DNA of 64,000 nucleotides from Hafnia alvei. GTDB taxonomy: Bacteria > Pseudomonadota > Gammaproteobacteria > Enterobacterales > Enterobacteriaceae. Each line of letters begins with the position of its first letter. Positions within the stretch are counted from its first letter, which is position 1. The stretch covers positions 946,012 through 1,010,011 of the forward strand of contig NZ_CP139992.1 of the NCBI RefSeq assembly GCF_034424155.1. The letters run 5' to 3'. Below are positions 40,208 through 50,048 of this stretch, in pieces. The notes below the pieces were generated by a model. That model was not told the origin of the DNA and made no database searches. It worked only from the letters and a program-made list of their open reading frames with translations. The translations under genes were made by a program, and so were the position numbers.

Positions 40208-40552
40208 ATGAGTGAAGATATGGCTCTGCCGTTGCAGTTTACCGAAGCTGCAGCTAATAAAGTTAAAGTACTGATCGCAGACGAAGAAAACCCGGATCTG
40301 AAGCTGCGTGTCTATATCACTGGCGGGGGCTGTAGTGGCTTCCAGTACGGCTTTACCTTTGACGATAAGGTGAACGACGGTGACATGACCATTGAGAAGC
40401 AAGGCGTTATGCTGGTAGTCGATCCGATGAGCCTGCAATATCTGGTTGGCGGTTCAGTCGATTATACCGAAGGTTTGGAAGGCTCTCGTTTCATCGTAAC
40501 CAACCCAAATGCGAAATCGACCTGCGGCTGCGGCTCCTCTTTCAGTGTTTAA
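40208..40552 (+). CDS. erpA: A-type Fe-S insertion protein ErpA
   Basis: Essential A-type carrier that delivers Fe-S clusters to targets such as IspG, also in this window. The cluster cysteines are C42, C106 and C108 (STCGCGSSF tail), the same spacing as IscA at 2556-2879. Length is 114 aa, as in E. coli. A GGGAG ribosome site precedes the ATG. A bidirectional terminator follows. Confidence 0.98.
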   Translation: MSEDMALPLQFTEAAANKVKVLIADEENPDLKLRVYITGGGCSGFQYGFTFDDKVNDGDMTIEKQGVMLVVDPMSLQYLVGGSVDYTEGLEGSRFIVTNPNAKSTCGCGSSFSV

Positions 40553-40570
40553 GCGTTAACCTAACCAGTA

Positions 40571-40600
40571 AAAAAGCCCGTGTTGATCGCGGGCTTTTTT
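40571..40600. terminator. Bidirectional terminator after erpA
   Basis: AAAAAGCCCG (40571-40580) pairs with CGGGCTTTTT (40590-40599) around a 9-base loop. A-run and T-run on opposite sides allow it to stop both erpA and the convergent VOC gene. Confidence 0.9.
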
Positions 40601-40615
40601 GTTTTTCAGAACCCT

Positions 40616-41044
40616 CTATCCCATCGCTTTTTCTACGTTCACCATCCAGGGAATACCGAATTTATCGGTTAGCATCCCAAACCCTAAAGCCCAAAAGGTT
40701 TCCTGAAAAGGCATCGTCACCGCAGCCCCTTCCGATAATCGTTCAAACCAAATTTTCCCCTGTGTTAAATCATTTGAGTGCAGACTAACGGCATAGCCGC
40801 CGTGCTTTTTCTCTTCCTCGCACATGTTGCCATCGCTCAGCATGAGCAAACCGTCTCCGATTTTAAGCGAAGCGTGCATAATTTTATCGGCAGGGAACGG
40901 TGGCGTGGTTGCGCATTGGGAGTCATCGACTGGCGCTTCACCAAAACGCATTTTGAATAATACCTCTGCGCCTAGTGCTTGAGTATAGAACACAATAGCT
41001 TCTTCAGCGTTTCCGTCGAAAAACAGATAAGTACTTAATTGCAT
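40616..41044 (-). CDS. VOC-superfamily (PhnB/YjdN-like) protein
   Basis: 142-aa protein of the glyoxalase/bleomycin-resistance/dioxygenase fold, subgroup PhnB. The sequence SMQLSTYLFFDGNAEEAIVFY at the start and FWALGFGMLTDKFGIPWMVN at the end match E. coli YjdN, whose function is not known. The ATG at 41044 has GAGGAA upstream; a start 7 codons earlier is less likely. It is not at the E. coli yjdN location and forms part of an insert between erpA and yadS. Confidence 0.85.
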   Translation of the reverse strand: MQLSTYLFFDGNAEEAIVFYTQALGAEVLFKMRFGEAPVDDSQCATTPPFPADKIMHASLKIGDGLLMLSDGNMCEEEKKHGGYAVSLHSNDLTQGKIWFERLSEGAAVTMPFQETFWALGFGMLTDKFGIPWMVNVEKAMG

Positions 41045-41645
41045 AGATATATTCCTCGGTAGCATATTGGATTACCGAGTGTTCATGATCTTACCGCCTC
41101 GTACCTGAGCGATAAGATCCGCTGTAAGAAAAATTATATGCTGAAAGTAATCCGCAACAGAAAGTTTAGTCGAAGATAGGGCGTACTGCCGCCGCGCTAT
41201 GCTGCAAATGGCCATTATCAAAAATCTTTTCAAATTGGTTTTATGATTTTTGAAACGTAGGTTTAGTTATCGGCGTCACAAAATCATTGTTCCTTTTTGA
41301 TAAAATACCTCTCTACTTGAAACGCCGGTTCATTTTTATAGAGATTAATGGGAAACAACATGAGTTGATAAACCTATTTATTCAGTGGTCTTTTTACATT
41401 TGGTATTAGATACATTAGCCAAATTTATAAATTTTATGCCATGTGAAAATGGTTAGGGGCTATTTAACTAAATAACTGTTGAAAGTATTAAAAGTTCTTT
41501 TTACGAATTAAATTAATATATTTAATAACCTGTTTTTTTATACAAAAGAATGTTGCTCATTAAATTAACTATTTGATGAGGGGATGAGTGTTGCTGTTTT
41601 TTACTGAATGTGATTTTCAAAATTAATATAAAAATAAGGTTTCTC
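41045..41645. other. 601-bp AT-rich region without a gene
   Basis: No credible gene is seen. The part from about 41210 to 41640 is very AT-rich compared with the flanking genes. It contains possible promoter elements near TTTTTGATAAAAT (about 41297-41309), but no clear -35/-10 pair, operator or terminator could be supported. It precedes the UlaA-like gene and may hold its regulatory region. Confidence 0.5.
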
Positions 41646-42899
41646 ATGGACTATTTATTAAAAGTTTTTGGAACACCATCGATCATTATAGCTTTTATTG
41701 CTTTTTGTGGGCTTTGCCTGCAAAAGGCAAAGCTGACCACGATTATAAAAGGGACTGTATTAGCTTTTTTAGGTTTTGTTCTGATTAAAACAGGGGGCGG
41801 AATACTGGGTGGCGTATTGACCATGTTCAGCGATCTGTTTACCCATGCATTTGGCTTGAGAGGCGTAGTTCCCAGCAACGAAGCGATCATGGCGTTAACT
41901 ATCGATCGGCTAGGCCGGCCTGCGGCAATTATCTTGTTTTTTGCCATGATAATTAATATTTTGCTGGCGCGATATACACGGTTTAAATCTATCTATCTGT
42001 CATTACATCTTATTGTCTTTATGGCGTTTTCAGTGACGGCTGCATTGGTGGGATTAGGCTATAGCGAGTTATTTTCCATAGTGTTTGGCTCCGTTGTGAT
42101 TGGCGTCTACATGGCCGTATTCCCAACGATTCTGTCTAGGTTTAGCCGAAAAATTATCGGCCATAATGATTATTGTATCGCCCACGCGGCATCCAGTTCT
42201 TACCTTATTGCTTCTTTCTTAGGTAAATGGTTTGGTAACACTTCGGTTAACGTTGAGCACGTTAATGTCAGCGACAAATTTAGCTTTTTGAAAAACGCAG
42301 ACGTAGCAACGTTTCTTACCATGTTTTGCCTCCTTGGTGTTTCCTCCTTATTCTCCAGCAATGAATATTTAGCCAGCATTATGGAAAAGAAGCCTTACCT
42401 CGTTTGGTTACTGGAAAAATCAGCGGTCTTTGCTGGTGGGCTATTTATCGCTAAAAAGGGCGTGGTGTTATTTGCCGAAGAAATTGTTCCTGCGTTTAAG
42501 GGGATTTCCCAAACTATTGCCCCCGGTTCAATTCCAGCCGTTGATCCCATGGTTCTTTTTGATAAGTCGCCTAATGCGGTATTGATTGGGTTTTTAGTGA
42601 GCTTCTTTGCTGAACTTTGCTGCATCGCAATTTTCCCATCGCTTGGATTACCGATTATTGTGCCGGGAATTCTTGCCAGTTTTACCTGCGGAGGCACTGC
42701 AGCCATATTTGGTAATGCCACCGGTGGTTTAAGAGGCGCAATCATTGCCAGCTTCGTTAACGGCTTATTGCTGTGTTTCCTTCCCGCACTGGTTTTACCG
42801 TTATTCAGCTATTTGGGTGCTACAGGGGTGACTTTCGCTGACCCTGATTTCACGATTTTATCTGCTTTCATTAAATATACGTTTGGTCTTGTGCACTAA
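41646..42899 (+). CDS. UlaA/SgaT-like PTS EIIC membrane protein without EIIA or EIIB
   Basis: 417-aa protein with about ten or eleven hydrophobic segments, resembling the ascorbate PTS EIIC UlaA (465 aa in E. coli), shorter at the ends. Family-like parts include GFVLIKTGGGILGGV and GNATGGLRGAI. No EIIA or EIIB gene is adjacent, so it either borrows PTS components or transports without phosphorylation. The ATG at 41646 has AAGG before it. A cupin gene follows 63 bases later, and the upstream region is AT-rich, suggesting acquired DNA. The substrate is not known. Confidence 0.75.
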   Translation: MDYLLKVFGTPSIIIAFIAFCGLCLQKAKLTTIIKGTVLAFLGFVLIKTGGGILGGVLTMFSDLFTHAFGLRGVVPSNEAIMALTIDRLGRPAAIILFFAMIINILLARYTRFKSIYLSLHLIVFMAFSVTAALVGLGYSELFSIVFGSVVIGVYMAVFPTILSRFSRKIIGHNDYCIAHAASSSYLIASFLGKWFGNTSVNVEHVNVSDKFSFLKNADVATFLTMFCLLGVSSLFSSNEYLASIMEKKPYLVWLLEKSAVFAGGLFIAKKGVVLFAEEIVPAFKGISQTIAPGSIPAVDPMVLFDKSPNAVLIGFLVSFFAELCCIAIFPSLGLPIIVPGILASFTCGGTAAIFGNATGGLRGAIIASFVNGLLLCFLPALVLPLFSYLGATGVTFADPDFTILSAFIKYTFGLVH

Positions 42900-42962
42900 G
42901 AAAACGTTGCTTGAACGATGGCGAATATATTTATCAAAAGCCTATATCGAAAGGAATTAACC

Positions 42963-43286
42963 ATGTTCTTCTTTTACCAAAATATTGCCGTTGAGCCAGC
43001 AGGTGAAGGTGTTACTCGAAAGGTTCTCGCTCACGGTGGCACGATGATGATGGTGGAGGTTTGCTTTCAAGCAGGCGCGATTGGTTCTTTACATAATCAT
43101 CCACATGAGCAGAGTACCTACGTAAAATCAGGTGTTTTCGATTTTACGATTGGGGATGAAACCCATCGGGTAAGCGCGGGAGATACACTCTATAAAAAGC
43201 CGGATGTTATGCATGGCTGTGTATGCGTAGAGGCGGGAACGCTGATCGATGTGTTTACACCACAGAGAGAGGACTTTATTTCCTAG
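42963..43286 (+). CDS. Small cupin-domain protein
   Basis: 107-aa single-domain cupin. Metal-binding motif 1 is seen in GSLHNHPHEQSTYV, and motif 2 near KKPDVMHGCVCVEAG. Such short cupins include KdgF-like sugar-ring-opening proteins and many of unknown role. The ATG at 42963 gives a start MFFFYQN with an AAGG-like site; an upstream frame lacks one. It lies directly after the UlaA-like permease, so a shared sugar-acid role is plausible but only inferred. Confidence 0.75.
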   Translation: MFFFYQNIAVEPAGEGVTRKVLAHGGTMMMVEVCFQAGAIGSLHNHPHEQSTYVKSGVFDFTIGDETHRVSAGDTLYKKPDVMHGCVCVEAGTLIDVFTPQREDFIS

Positions 43287-43356
43287 CGCTTGAAGAGAAA
43301 TAGATTCAATAAAGTGAATGGATAGGAGCGGCAGGATGCTGCTCCTAGAAAATTAT

Positions 43357-43971
43357 TTAGCTGTCTAGAGTAAACGTAGGGAGTTTCAAATGCCAACGAA
43401 TGGCAGCAAGGCGAATAGCTAACGTCACGAACATGCCTAGCATCATGGCATTTTGCAGATCCATTCCGAAGGTTGCATAAGCGGTAACGTGAACAATACC
43501 GCCAATAATACAGGCCGTTGCATAAATTTCAGTGCGCAGGATCATCGGGATTTCACGGGCGAGAACATCGCGGATCATGCCACCGCCGACGCCGGTAATA
43601 ACTCCCATACAAACGGCGATCAGCGGGCCAGCGCCACCGGCAAATGCTTTGTTGACACCGATACCCACAAATACGGCTAAACCAACAGCATCTAACACCG
43701 GCAGGATCCAGCTTGGTAAACGACGGGGTTGCCGCACCAATACGATAGTTGCGAGGCAGGTCACCATCGCCACAACGAGATCGGTAGGATCTTTGACCCA
43801 AAAAACAGGCCCGTGGTCGAGTGCCATATCACGAATAGTTCCGCCGCCAACGGCGGTAACAACGCCTAAAACCAGCACGCCGAACGGGTCCATTCTCAGC
43901 TTGCCTGCCAATAAAACGCCGGAGATAGCAAATACCGCGGTGCCTAGAATATCCAGCCAATATACCAGCAT
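43357..43971 (-). CDS. yadS: TRIC-family cation channel YadS
   Basis: Seven-segment inner-membrane protein of the TRIC (UPF0126) family, 204 aa. It matches E. coli YadS almost residue for residue from MLVYWLDILGTAVFAISG, with the two glycine-rich helices VTAVGGGTIRD and ITGVGGGMIRD marking the internal repeat. The ATG at 43971 fits E. coli; a frame 13 codons longer is ignored. yadS keeps its order next to btuF. Confidence 0.93.
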   Translation of the reverse strand: MLVYWLDILGTAVFAISGVLLAGKLRMDPFGVLVLGVVTAVGGGTIRDMALDHGPVFWVKDPTDLVVAMVTCLATIVLVRQPRRLPSWILPVLDAVGLAVFVGIGVNKAFAGGAGPLIAVCMGVITGVGGGMIRDVLAREIPMILRTEIYATACIIGGIVHVTAYATFGMDLQNAMMLGMFVTLAIRLAAIRWHLKLPTFTLDS

Positions 43972-44132
43972 GGTTGGTTCCCCTGTCTGTTTCTCTGCAA
44001 TGTATGACAACTGTCAAATCAGTGAGTGAGTGATTATATAATTAACTTATTGTTTTAATTGGTTATTTTATTTGTTGTGATGCAATAAGATACATTGAAT
44101 TTTGAACACTTTCTATGGGGGGATACAGAATT

Positions 44133-44169
44133 AAACACTTTTCTTCAATGGCTAAAGAAAAGTGTTTTT
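44133..44169 (-). terminator. Terminator of the mtnN-btuF operon
   Basis: AAACACTTTTCTT (44133-44145) and AAGAAAAGTGTTT (44155-44167) form a perfect 13-bp stem with a 9-base loop directly after the leftward btuF stop. Confidence 0.8.
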
Positions 44170-44171
44170 AG

Positions 44172-44999
44172 CTACAGTGCGGTTTTAGGCGTGAGATTAA
44201 CTAACTGTTCGCACAGGGACTGAGCCGCCAGAATAATGCGCGGGCCACTGCGGTTTAACCAATCTTCGTTGATCGCGATAACGGGAACGTTTAGCTGTGG
44301 CTGCCAAAACTGCTTCACCGTTTCTATTTGCTCTTGCGAACCACTGACCACAATGACCTGTGGTTTACGGACGATCACCTGCTCGCGGCTCACCTGAGGC
44401 CAAGGTACTGGACTGTCGGCAAAAATATTGGTGGCACCGCACAGCGATAACAAATCGCTCTGGATAGTGGCTTTAGACGTCGTGAAAAGCGGCTGAGTGC
44501 CAAACTGCATCAGTACGCGAGTTGCAGTTGGGCGTTGATACTTCTCACGTAGCATTTTCACCTCGTCACGAAAATGGTTTGCCGCATCATGAGCAACCTG
44601 AGGTGTTGGGCTATAAGAGGCTAAGCGATCGAGATCGTCGGCAATCCCATCAATGCTTTTAGGATCGGAATAAAAGATGGGGATATTGAATCCGGCTAAC
44701 TGATCGAGCACGCGCTGAGGGTTTCCTCCGCGCCATGCCAGAATTAAATCAGGCTTCAGCGCGAGAATACGTTCGAGGTTTATCCCTTGCCATGAGGCCA
44801 CTTTTTCGAGCTTTTTTGCAGCAGGAGGGTAATCAGAATAAAGGCTGGCCGCGACCATCTTATCGCCCAGTCCTGCGGCATAGGCCATTTCAGTAGTGTG
44901 TGGAGATAGGCTAATGACGCGGTCTGCCGCAGAGAGCGGCAGACACAGCAGCAGCCAATGAGCGCCAAGCAGGCGTGAGACAGGCTGTTTCAGTTTCAT
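44172..44999 (-). CDS. btuF: Vitamin B12 ABC transporter substrate-binding protein BtuF
   Basis: Periplasmic cobalamin-binding protein that feeds BtuCD. An N-terminal signal peptide (residues about 1-24, ending LSAADRVI) precedes the two-lobe fold. Length is 275 aa against 266 in E. coli. It lies 20 bases after mtnN, in the same operon order as E. coli. BtuCD is not in the window. Confidence 0.95.
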   Translation of the reverse strand: MKLKQPVSRLLGAHWLLLCLPLSAADRVISLSPHTTEMAYAAGLGDKMVAASLYSDYPPAAKKLEKVASWQGINLERILALKPDLILAWRGGNPQRVLDQLAGFNIPIFYSDPKSIDGIADDLDRLASYSPTPQVAHDAANHFRDEVKMLREKYQRPTATRVLMQFGTQPLFTTSKATIQSDLLSLCGATNIFADSPVPWPQVSREQVIVRKPQVIVVSGSQEQIETVKQFWQPQLNVPVIAINEDWLNRSGPRIILAAQSLCEQLVNLTPKTAL

Positions 45000-45019
45000 T
45001 TATGGGGTCTCATCTTTTC

Positions 45020-45721
45020 TCAGGCGTGTTTAGCAAATTCCTGCAACATCGCTTCGACCATGAGTGAAGATTGCTGAGCCGCAACCACTAAGAACTCATC
45101 AAAGCTCAGGTGAGATTCTTTATCCGCTACGTCAGAAATAGCGCGCACAACCACAAACGGTGTATTGAATGCATGACAAACATGAGCAACCGCAGCCGCT
45201 TCCATCTCAACGGCAGCAACGTTTGGGAAGGTTGCACGAATGCGAGCCAGAGGTTCAGCGCCGTTAATGAAAGCATCGCCGCTACAAATTAAGCCGCGAA
45301 CCGCATTCAGATTCAGCGCGGTGATGCAGCGCTCTGCCAGCGCAATCAGGTTGGCGTCTGCGACAAATGCCGCAGGGCAGCCAGCCATCTGGCCTGGTTC
45401 ATAGCCAAAAGCAGTCACATCGGCATCGTGATAGCGAACTTCGTCAGAAACGACGATATCACCCACTTTCAGCGTGCTTGCCAAACCACCGGCAGAACCC
45501 GTGTTTATTACCACGTCTGGACGGCAATGCTCCAGCAGCAAGGTCGTACCCATCGCGGCAGAGACTTTACCAATCCCAGATTTGAGTAAAGCGATTTCAA
45601 CACCACCAAGGGTGCCCGTGTAGATTTCACAGCCTGCGCGCTGCAGGGTTTGACGATTCTCAATGCGATCGCGCAGCACAGCAACTTCTTGCTCCATTGC
45701 ACCAATGATGCCTACTTTCAT
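45020..45721 (-). CDS. mtnN: 5'-methylthioadenosine/S-adenosylhomocysteine nucleosidase
   Basis: Cleaves MTA, SAH and 5'-deoxyadenosine, the latter a product of radical-SAM enzymes such as RlmN and of vitamin B12-linked chemistry. Catalytic E12, E174 (VEMEAAAV) and D197 (ISDVADK) are present. Length is 233 aa, as in E. coli. First gene of the mtnN-btuF operon, divergent from dgt over 231 bases. Confidence 0.98.
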   Translation of the reverse strand: MKVGIIGAMEQEVAVLRDRIENRQTLQRAGCEIYTGTLGGVEIALLKSGIGKVSAAMGTTLLLEHCRPDVVINTGSAGGLASTLKVGDIVVSDEVRYHDADVTAFGYEPGQMAGCPAAFVADANLIALAERCITALNLNAVRGLICSGDAFINGAEPLARIRATFPNVAAVEMEAAAVAHVCHAFNTPFVVVRAISDVADKESHLSFDEFLVVAAQQSSLMVEAMLQEFAKHA

Positions 45722-45952
45722 GATAATACCTGCAAAATTGTGAGTTAATGCTCGTTAATTATTCAAGCTTAAGCCATTCAAAGACCTGCCCTAGTCTATC
45801 ATGAGGAGGTAAAAAGTGCTTTTGGCTGTGAATCGGCTGCTAATGCAAGGGTTGTGGCGCACAAAGGATGAATTTTCAGTACATTACTGTTAGCGTATTC
45901 TTTTATTGGTTATTTTTTGTCTGTTGTTTGAGGACTTGGAAAAGGATGCAGA

Positions 45953-47461
45953 ATGGATATTAATCTAGGTGCTAAATTTTGCTATCAGCGGTTTTATAGC
46001 GCGGATAGCCAAGAGCTTGACGACGGATATGAAATAGCACGACGTTTTGAAAGCGATCGTGGGCGCATTATCAATTCAGCCGCGATTCGCAGGCTACAGC
46101 AGAAAACACAGGTATTTCCTCTGGAACGAAACGCCGCCGTGCGAAGCCGCCTGACACATTCGATGGAAGTGCAGCAGGTTGGGAGGCATATTGCCAAAGA
46201 AGTGATTCATCATCTGAAAAAAACAGACCGCATAAACGAACTCGGTTTAGCGCTGTATCTTGATTCTTTTGAGAGCATCGTTGAAATGGCGTGCCTGATG
46301 CATGATATCGGTAATCCACCGTTTGGCCATTTTGGAGAATCAGCTATTAACGATTGGTTTAGCCGGCGTTTAGGTGTTATCGCGGAAGGCCAAGGTTTTT
46401 CAGATGATGAATTACAGTGCCAAGTTGCCGTGTTGCGTCGTAACGCGGTTGATACTGACCTGAATATTTTACGTGGCAAAGTTAGAATTGATTTATGCAA
46501 TTTTGAAGGTAATGCACAGGCAATACGACTTATTCATACCTTATTGAGACTAAATTTAACCTACGCGCAAATTGCCTGTGTTTTTAAATATACTCGCCCA
46601 GCCTATTGGACTGGTGAGAAACCAAAGCAATATAGTTACTTGATGAAAAAGCCTGGTTATTATTGGGCGGAAGAAAGCTTCATCCATACCTTACAACGAA
46701 AAGTAAATATTCAGGAATATCACCGTTTTCCGCTGACTTATATAATGGAAGCGGCGGATGATATTTCCTATTGCGTTGCGGACTTAGAAGATGCGGTAGA
46801 AAAGAACATTTTTACCGTAGACCAACTGTATGACTATCTCAAGACCGAATGGAATAAAAATGGAGAAGGCGAACTCTTCGCCACGATTGTGGATGACGCA
46901 TATTACCGGATGCAAAAAGTGGGGCGCTCAGAAGCGTTCTTCATGTATTTGAGAGTGAATGTCATTAAAGTACTGGTGCCGCATGCCGCTGACCGGTTCT
47001 GTCATCATCTCGAGTCAATCGTTGAAGGCGCTTTTAATGAGCCGCTGATTGACGATGAAGGGCAAGAAAACCGCCTGCTTGACGTGTTTAAAAATGTTGC
47101 GCGTAGCTATGTGTTTAATCATCACGAAGTTGAACAGCTTGAGCTGCAGGGATATCGCGTTATCACTGGGCTATTAGATATTTACAGTGACCTGCTTGAT
47201 ATGCCAATGGACGACTTTGCGAAACTCGTTGAAGATAATAAACATAAAAAATTTCCTATCGAAACTCGCTTATTTCATAAGCTTTCAGGGAAGCACCTTG
47301 CCGCTTATCGTGAGGCCGTTAAACAGATTAAACATCTGTCTAACGAGCAACGCGAAGTTCGCGAGTATTATTATCGGGCTCGTTTAATCCAAGATTATAT
47401 CAGCGGCATGACCGATCTTTATGCCTATGATGAGTACCGCCGCTTAATGGCCGCGGAATAA
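45953..47461 (+). CDS. dgt: Deoxyguanosinetriphosphate triphosphohydrolase
   Basis: HD-domain enzyme that hydrolyses dGTP to deoxyguanosine and tripolyphosphate. HD-motif residues are seen at H-S-M-E-V and [16 protein letters not shown], with further metal histidines downstream. Length is 502 aa against 505 in E. coli. Order mtnN, dgt, degP is as in E. coli. Confidence 0.96.
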   Translation: MDINLGAKFCYQRFYSADSQELDDGYEIARRFESDRGRIINSAAIRRLQQKTQVFPLERNAAVRSRLTHSMEVQQVGRHIAKEVIHHLKKTDRINELGLALYLDSFESIVEMACLMHDIGNPPFGHFGESAINDWFSRRLGVIAEGQGFSDDELQCQVAVLRRNAVDTDLNILRGKVRIDLCNFEGNAQAIRLIHTLLRLNLTYAQIACVFKYTRPAYWTGEKPKQYSYLMKKPGYYWAEESFIHTLQRKVNIQEYHRFPLTYIMEAADDISYCVADLEDAVEKNIFTVDQLYDYLKTEWNKNGEGELFATIVDDAYYRMQKVGRSEAFFMYLRVNVIKVLVPHAADRFCHHLESIVEGAFNEPLIDDEGQENRLLDVFKNVARSYVFNHHEVEQLELQGYRVITGLLDIYSDLLDMPMDDFAKLVEDNKHKKFPIETRLFHKLSGKHLAAYREAVKQIKHLSNEQREVREYYYRARLIQDYISGMTDLYAYDEYRRLMAAE

Positions 47462-47534
47462 TAAAGATGATGAATAAAGTCGAGTTTTGTAAAGACGCGC
47501 CATAATTTTTTACGCTTCCTTGACTCATGCAAAG

Positions 47535-47563
47535 GGAACTTCATTGTTTTATCCGACTCTTAA
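47535..47563 (+). promoter_or_regulatory. Sigma-E-type promoter of degP
   Basis: GGAACTT (47535-47541), 15 bases of spacer, then CTCTTAA (47557-47563). This matches the sigma-E -35 exactly, and the -10 differs slightly from TCTGAA; spacing equals that of E. coli degP. Transcription would start about 165 bases before the degP ATG and respond to envelope stress. Confidence 0.75.
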
Positions 47564-47733
47564 TATGCACAAATATCACGGCTTATTTGCCAGTGATCAG
47601 ATTAAGTAAACAGATTAGTTGGGACACGTTGAAAATGCTCAAATCAGACCTACGTTATAGATAAGAGCATCATGAATGACGTTATGTGTTCCTCACATTA
47701 TTTATCGTTGATAATACAAGAGAAAAAAGTTCT

Positions 47734-49161
47734 ATGAAAAAATCCACTTTAGTATTGAGTGCAGTAGCATTGAGTTTGGGAATGGCGTTAAGCCCGATGT
47801 CAGCCAGCGCGGCTGAAACGGCATCGGCTGCGACTAGCCAGCAGCTACCTAGTCTGGCACCCATGCTGGAGAAGGTGATGCCATCCGTGGTGAGCATCAA
47901 TGTGGAAGGTAGCGCGACGGTGAATAACAACGCGCGTATGCCACAGCAGTTCCAGCAATTCTTTGGCGATAATTCTCCTTTCTGTCAGGAAGGATCGCCA
48001 TTTAGCGGTTCACCGATGTGTCAGGGCGGCGGCGCCAACGGCCCATCGAAAGAAAAATTCAAAGCCTTGGGTTCGGGCGTCATTATTGATGCAGCCAAAG
48101 GTTACGTTGCGACGAATAACCACGTTGTAGAAAACGCAGACTCCATCCAAGTTCAATTGAGCGATGGACGCAAATATGATGCGAAAGTGATCGGCACCGA
48201 TCCACGTACAGATATTGCGTTGATCCAGTTGAAAGACGCGAAAAACCTGACGGCGATTAAAATGGCCGACTCTGATGCACTGCGCGTGGGTGATTACACC
48301 GTGGCCATTGGTAACCCCTATGGTTTAGGTGAAACTGTCACTTCAGGTATCGTTTCTGCGTTAGGACGCAGTGGCCTGAATGTCGAAAACTACGAGAACT
48401 TTATCCAGACGGATGCGGCGATTAACCGTGGTAACTCCGGCGGCGCGCTGGTAAATCTAAACGGTGAACTGATCGGGATTAACACCGCGATTCTGGCACC
48501 GGACGGCGGCAACATCGGTATTGGTTTCGCCATTCCAAGCAACATGGTGAAAAATCTCACCGGTCAGATGGTCGAGTTTGGTCAAGTGAAACGTGGCGAA
48601 CTGGGGATTATGGGCACCGAGCTGAACTCTGAATTGGCTAAGGCCATGAAAGTAGATGCACAGCGTGGCGCATTCATTAGCCAAGTGTTGCCGAAGTCTT
48701 CTGCGGCGAAAGCAGGTATTAAAGCCGGTGACGTGGTGGTTTCTCTGAACGGTAAAGCGATTTCCAGCTTCGCTTCGTTCCGTGCTGAAATCGGGACTAT
48801 GCCAGTAGGCAGCAAGCTGAAACTGGGCTTGATCCGTGACGGTAAACCAATCACGGTTGACGTAACCTTAGAGCAGAGCCAACAAAGCCAAGTGGCATCA
48901 AGCAATGTTTTTGCCGGTATTGAAGGTGCTGAGTTGAGTAACGTGACCACCGGTAACGTCAAAGGCGTTAAGGTTGATAACGTGCAGAAGGGTTCAACGG
49001 CGGCACGTGTTGGTTTGCAGAAAGGTGACATCATTCTGGGCGTGAACCAGCAGCCAGTCGCTAACTTGGGTGAACTGCGTAAAATTATGGATTCCAAGCC
49101 ACCGGTTCTGGCATTGAACATCCAACGTGGTGATAACTCACTGTATTTGCTGATGCAGTAA
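47734..49161 (+). CDS. degP: Periplasmic serine protease/chaperone DegP (HtrA)
   Basis: Heat-shock protease and chaperone that degrades misfolded envelope proteins. The signal peptide (about 1-27, ending ASA) is followed by the protease domain with triad H130, D160 and S235 (RGNSGGA), an LA loop with the redox cysteine pair C84 and C96, and two PDZ domains (about 280-370 and 385-475). Length is 475 aa, near the 474 of E. coli. The ATG at 47734 was chosen because it starts the signal peptide; the upstream frame lies in the leader. Confidence 0.98.
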   Translation: MKKSTLVLSAVALSLGMALSPMSASAAETASAATSQQLPSLAPMLEKVMPSVVSINVEGSATVNNNARMPQQFQQFFGDNSPFCQEGSPFSGSPMCQGGGANGPSKEKFKALGSGVIIDAAKGYVATNNHVVENADSIQVQLSDGRKYDAKVIGTDPRTDIALIQLKDAKNLTAIKMADSDALRVGDYTVAIGNPYGLGETVTSGIVSALGRSGLNVENYENFIQTDAAINRGNSGGALVNLNGELIGINTAILAPDGGNIGIGFAIPSNMVKNLTGQMVEFGQVKRGELGIMGTELNSELAKAMKVDAQRGAFISQVLPKSSAAKAGIKAGDVVVSLNGKAISSFASFRAEIGTMPVGSKLKLGLIRDGKPITVDVTLEQSQQSQVASSNVFAGIEGAELSNVTTGNVKGVKVDNVQKGSTAARVGLQKGDIILGVNQQPVANLGELRKIMDSKPPVLALNIQRGDNSLYLLMQ

Positions 49162-49202
49162 TCTTCTATAAGCCATTTTACGATGGCCGATATGCAACGT
49201 TA

Positions 49203-49239
49203 ACGCCCTGCGAGTTCATGCTCTCGGGGCGTTTTTTAT
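49203..49239 (+). terminator. degP terminator
   Basis: ACGCCCTGCGAG (49203-49214) pairs with CTCTCGGGGCGT (49221-49232) at 10 of 12 positions, followed by six T. Confidence 0.85.
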
Positions 49240-49425
49240 GAACGGAATTTGCGAGGAGCATTGCTTATTTAAATGCAATTAGACTGCAACGGATGTTGGG
49301 TGTTTTCTTGTCCTAGCTGGCGAGCTATCTTGCAGGGAGCACAAAAGCGAGCTGGCTATTGTTTATTATCTAGTCATAATGACAACACAAATGACACCAC
49401 GGATTTTAAATGAGAGCCGTAAATA

Positions 49426-49710
49426 ATGAGTACTATCCATTTTCGCATTGAAGAAGAAACTAAACGTCTTGCTATGCAGGCTGCGGAGCGCAAAAAGATG
49501 ACTTTAACTGAGCTAGTGAGGGAACGAGTTGAAGAGTTGGCAGAGGAGGAACGACAGTTCCAACTCGCGCATGCGGATGCTGCGCTTGAAGTGCTCATCG
49601 AGCAGGCATTTAGTGATTATGACGGTGGGAAAATGGAGTTTATTTCTGATGAACAAATGAACTCAGAAATGGATCGGCTGAAAGCCTTGGTACGGCAGGG
49701 TAAGCTGTGA
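49426..49710 (+). CDS. RelB/DinJ-like antitoxin
   Basis: 94-aa protein starting STIHFRIEEETKRLAMQAAERK, the ribbon-helix-helix DNA-binding start of RelB/DinJ-type antitoxins, with an acidic helical middle (VEELAEEERQ) that would bind the toxin. It ends in a 4-base GTGA overlap with the toxin gene, typical of a type II toxin-antitoxin operon in which the pair represses its own promoter. The assignment rests on family patterns; the exact family is not certain. Confidence 0.7.
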   Translation: MSTIHFRIEEETKRLAMQAAERKKMTLTELVRERVEELAEEERQFQLAHADAALEVLIEQAFSDYDGGKMEFISDEQMNSEMDRLKALVRQGKL

Positions 49711-50048
49711 GTTTCGTGACGTGGGGAAACCAAGCTGTCGCTGACAGAGTCTCGATTTTCCGATTTTTAGCTCGAAGAGCTGGTGCTAGCGTCGCGATTA
49801 CCACGGATGATCGTTTTGTCGCGTTGTCAGCACTCCTTGCTGAACATCCTAAGTCGGGTCATTCAATTAACGGCAATACTAACCGGCGGAAGCTAGTTGT
49901 TCCCCGTTTCCCTTTTGTTATGGTTTATGCTTTGGAACTTGATGCGGTACGTATATTGCGCGTCATCCATACCGCAAGGAAGGTAGCGGCCAGCTATAGC
50001 CAAACAAAAGTTATTAATACAAATAAAAAGGCCCAAACTGAAGTCTGA
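49707..50048 (+). CDS. RelE/ParE-family toxin
   Basis: 113-aa protein with GTG start overlapping the antitoxin stop by 4 bases. The core fits the RelE/ParE fold: NRRKLVVPRFPFVMVYAL followed by RILRVIHTARK, which matches the usual strand-strand-HxxR end of the family. The tail after about residue 92 (ASYSQTKVINTNKKAQTEV) runs into the terminator of the emr operon on the other strand and is probably not part of the family core. RelE (mRNA cutting) and ParE (gyrase) types cannot be told apart here. Confidence 0.7.
   Translation: MSFVTWGNQAVADRVSIFRFLARRAGASVAITTDDRFVALSALLAEHPKSGHSINGNTNRRKLVVPRFPFVMVYALELDAVRILRVIHTARKVAASYSQTKVINTNKKAQTEV

Noticed and set aside
43532-44029. A 165-codon plus-strand frame opposite yadS
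   Set aside because: It is the reverse of a conserved membrane protein gene, with a low-complexity Thr/Pro/Ile-rich translation.
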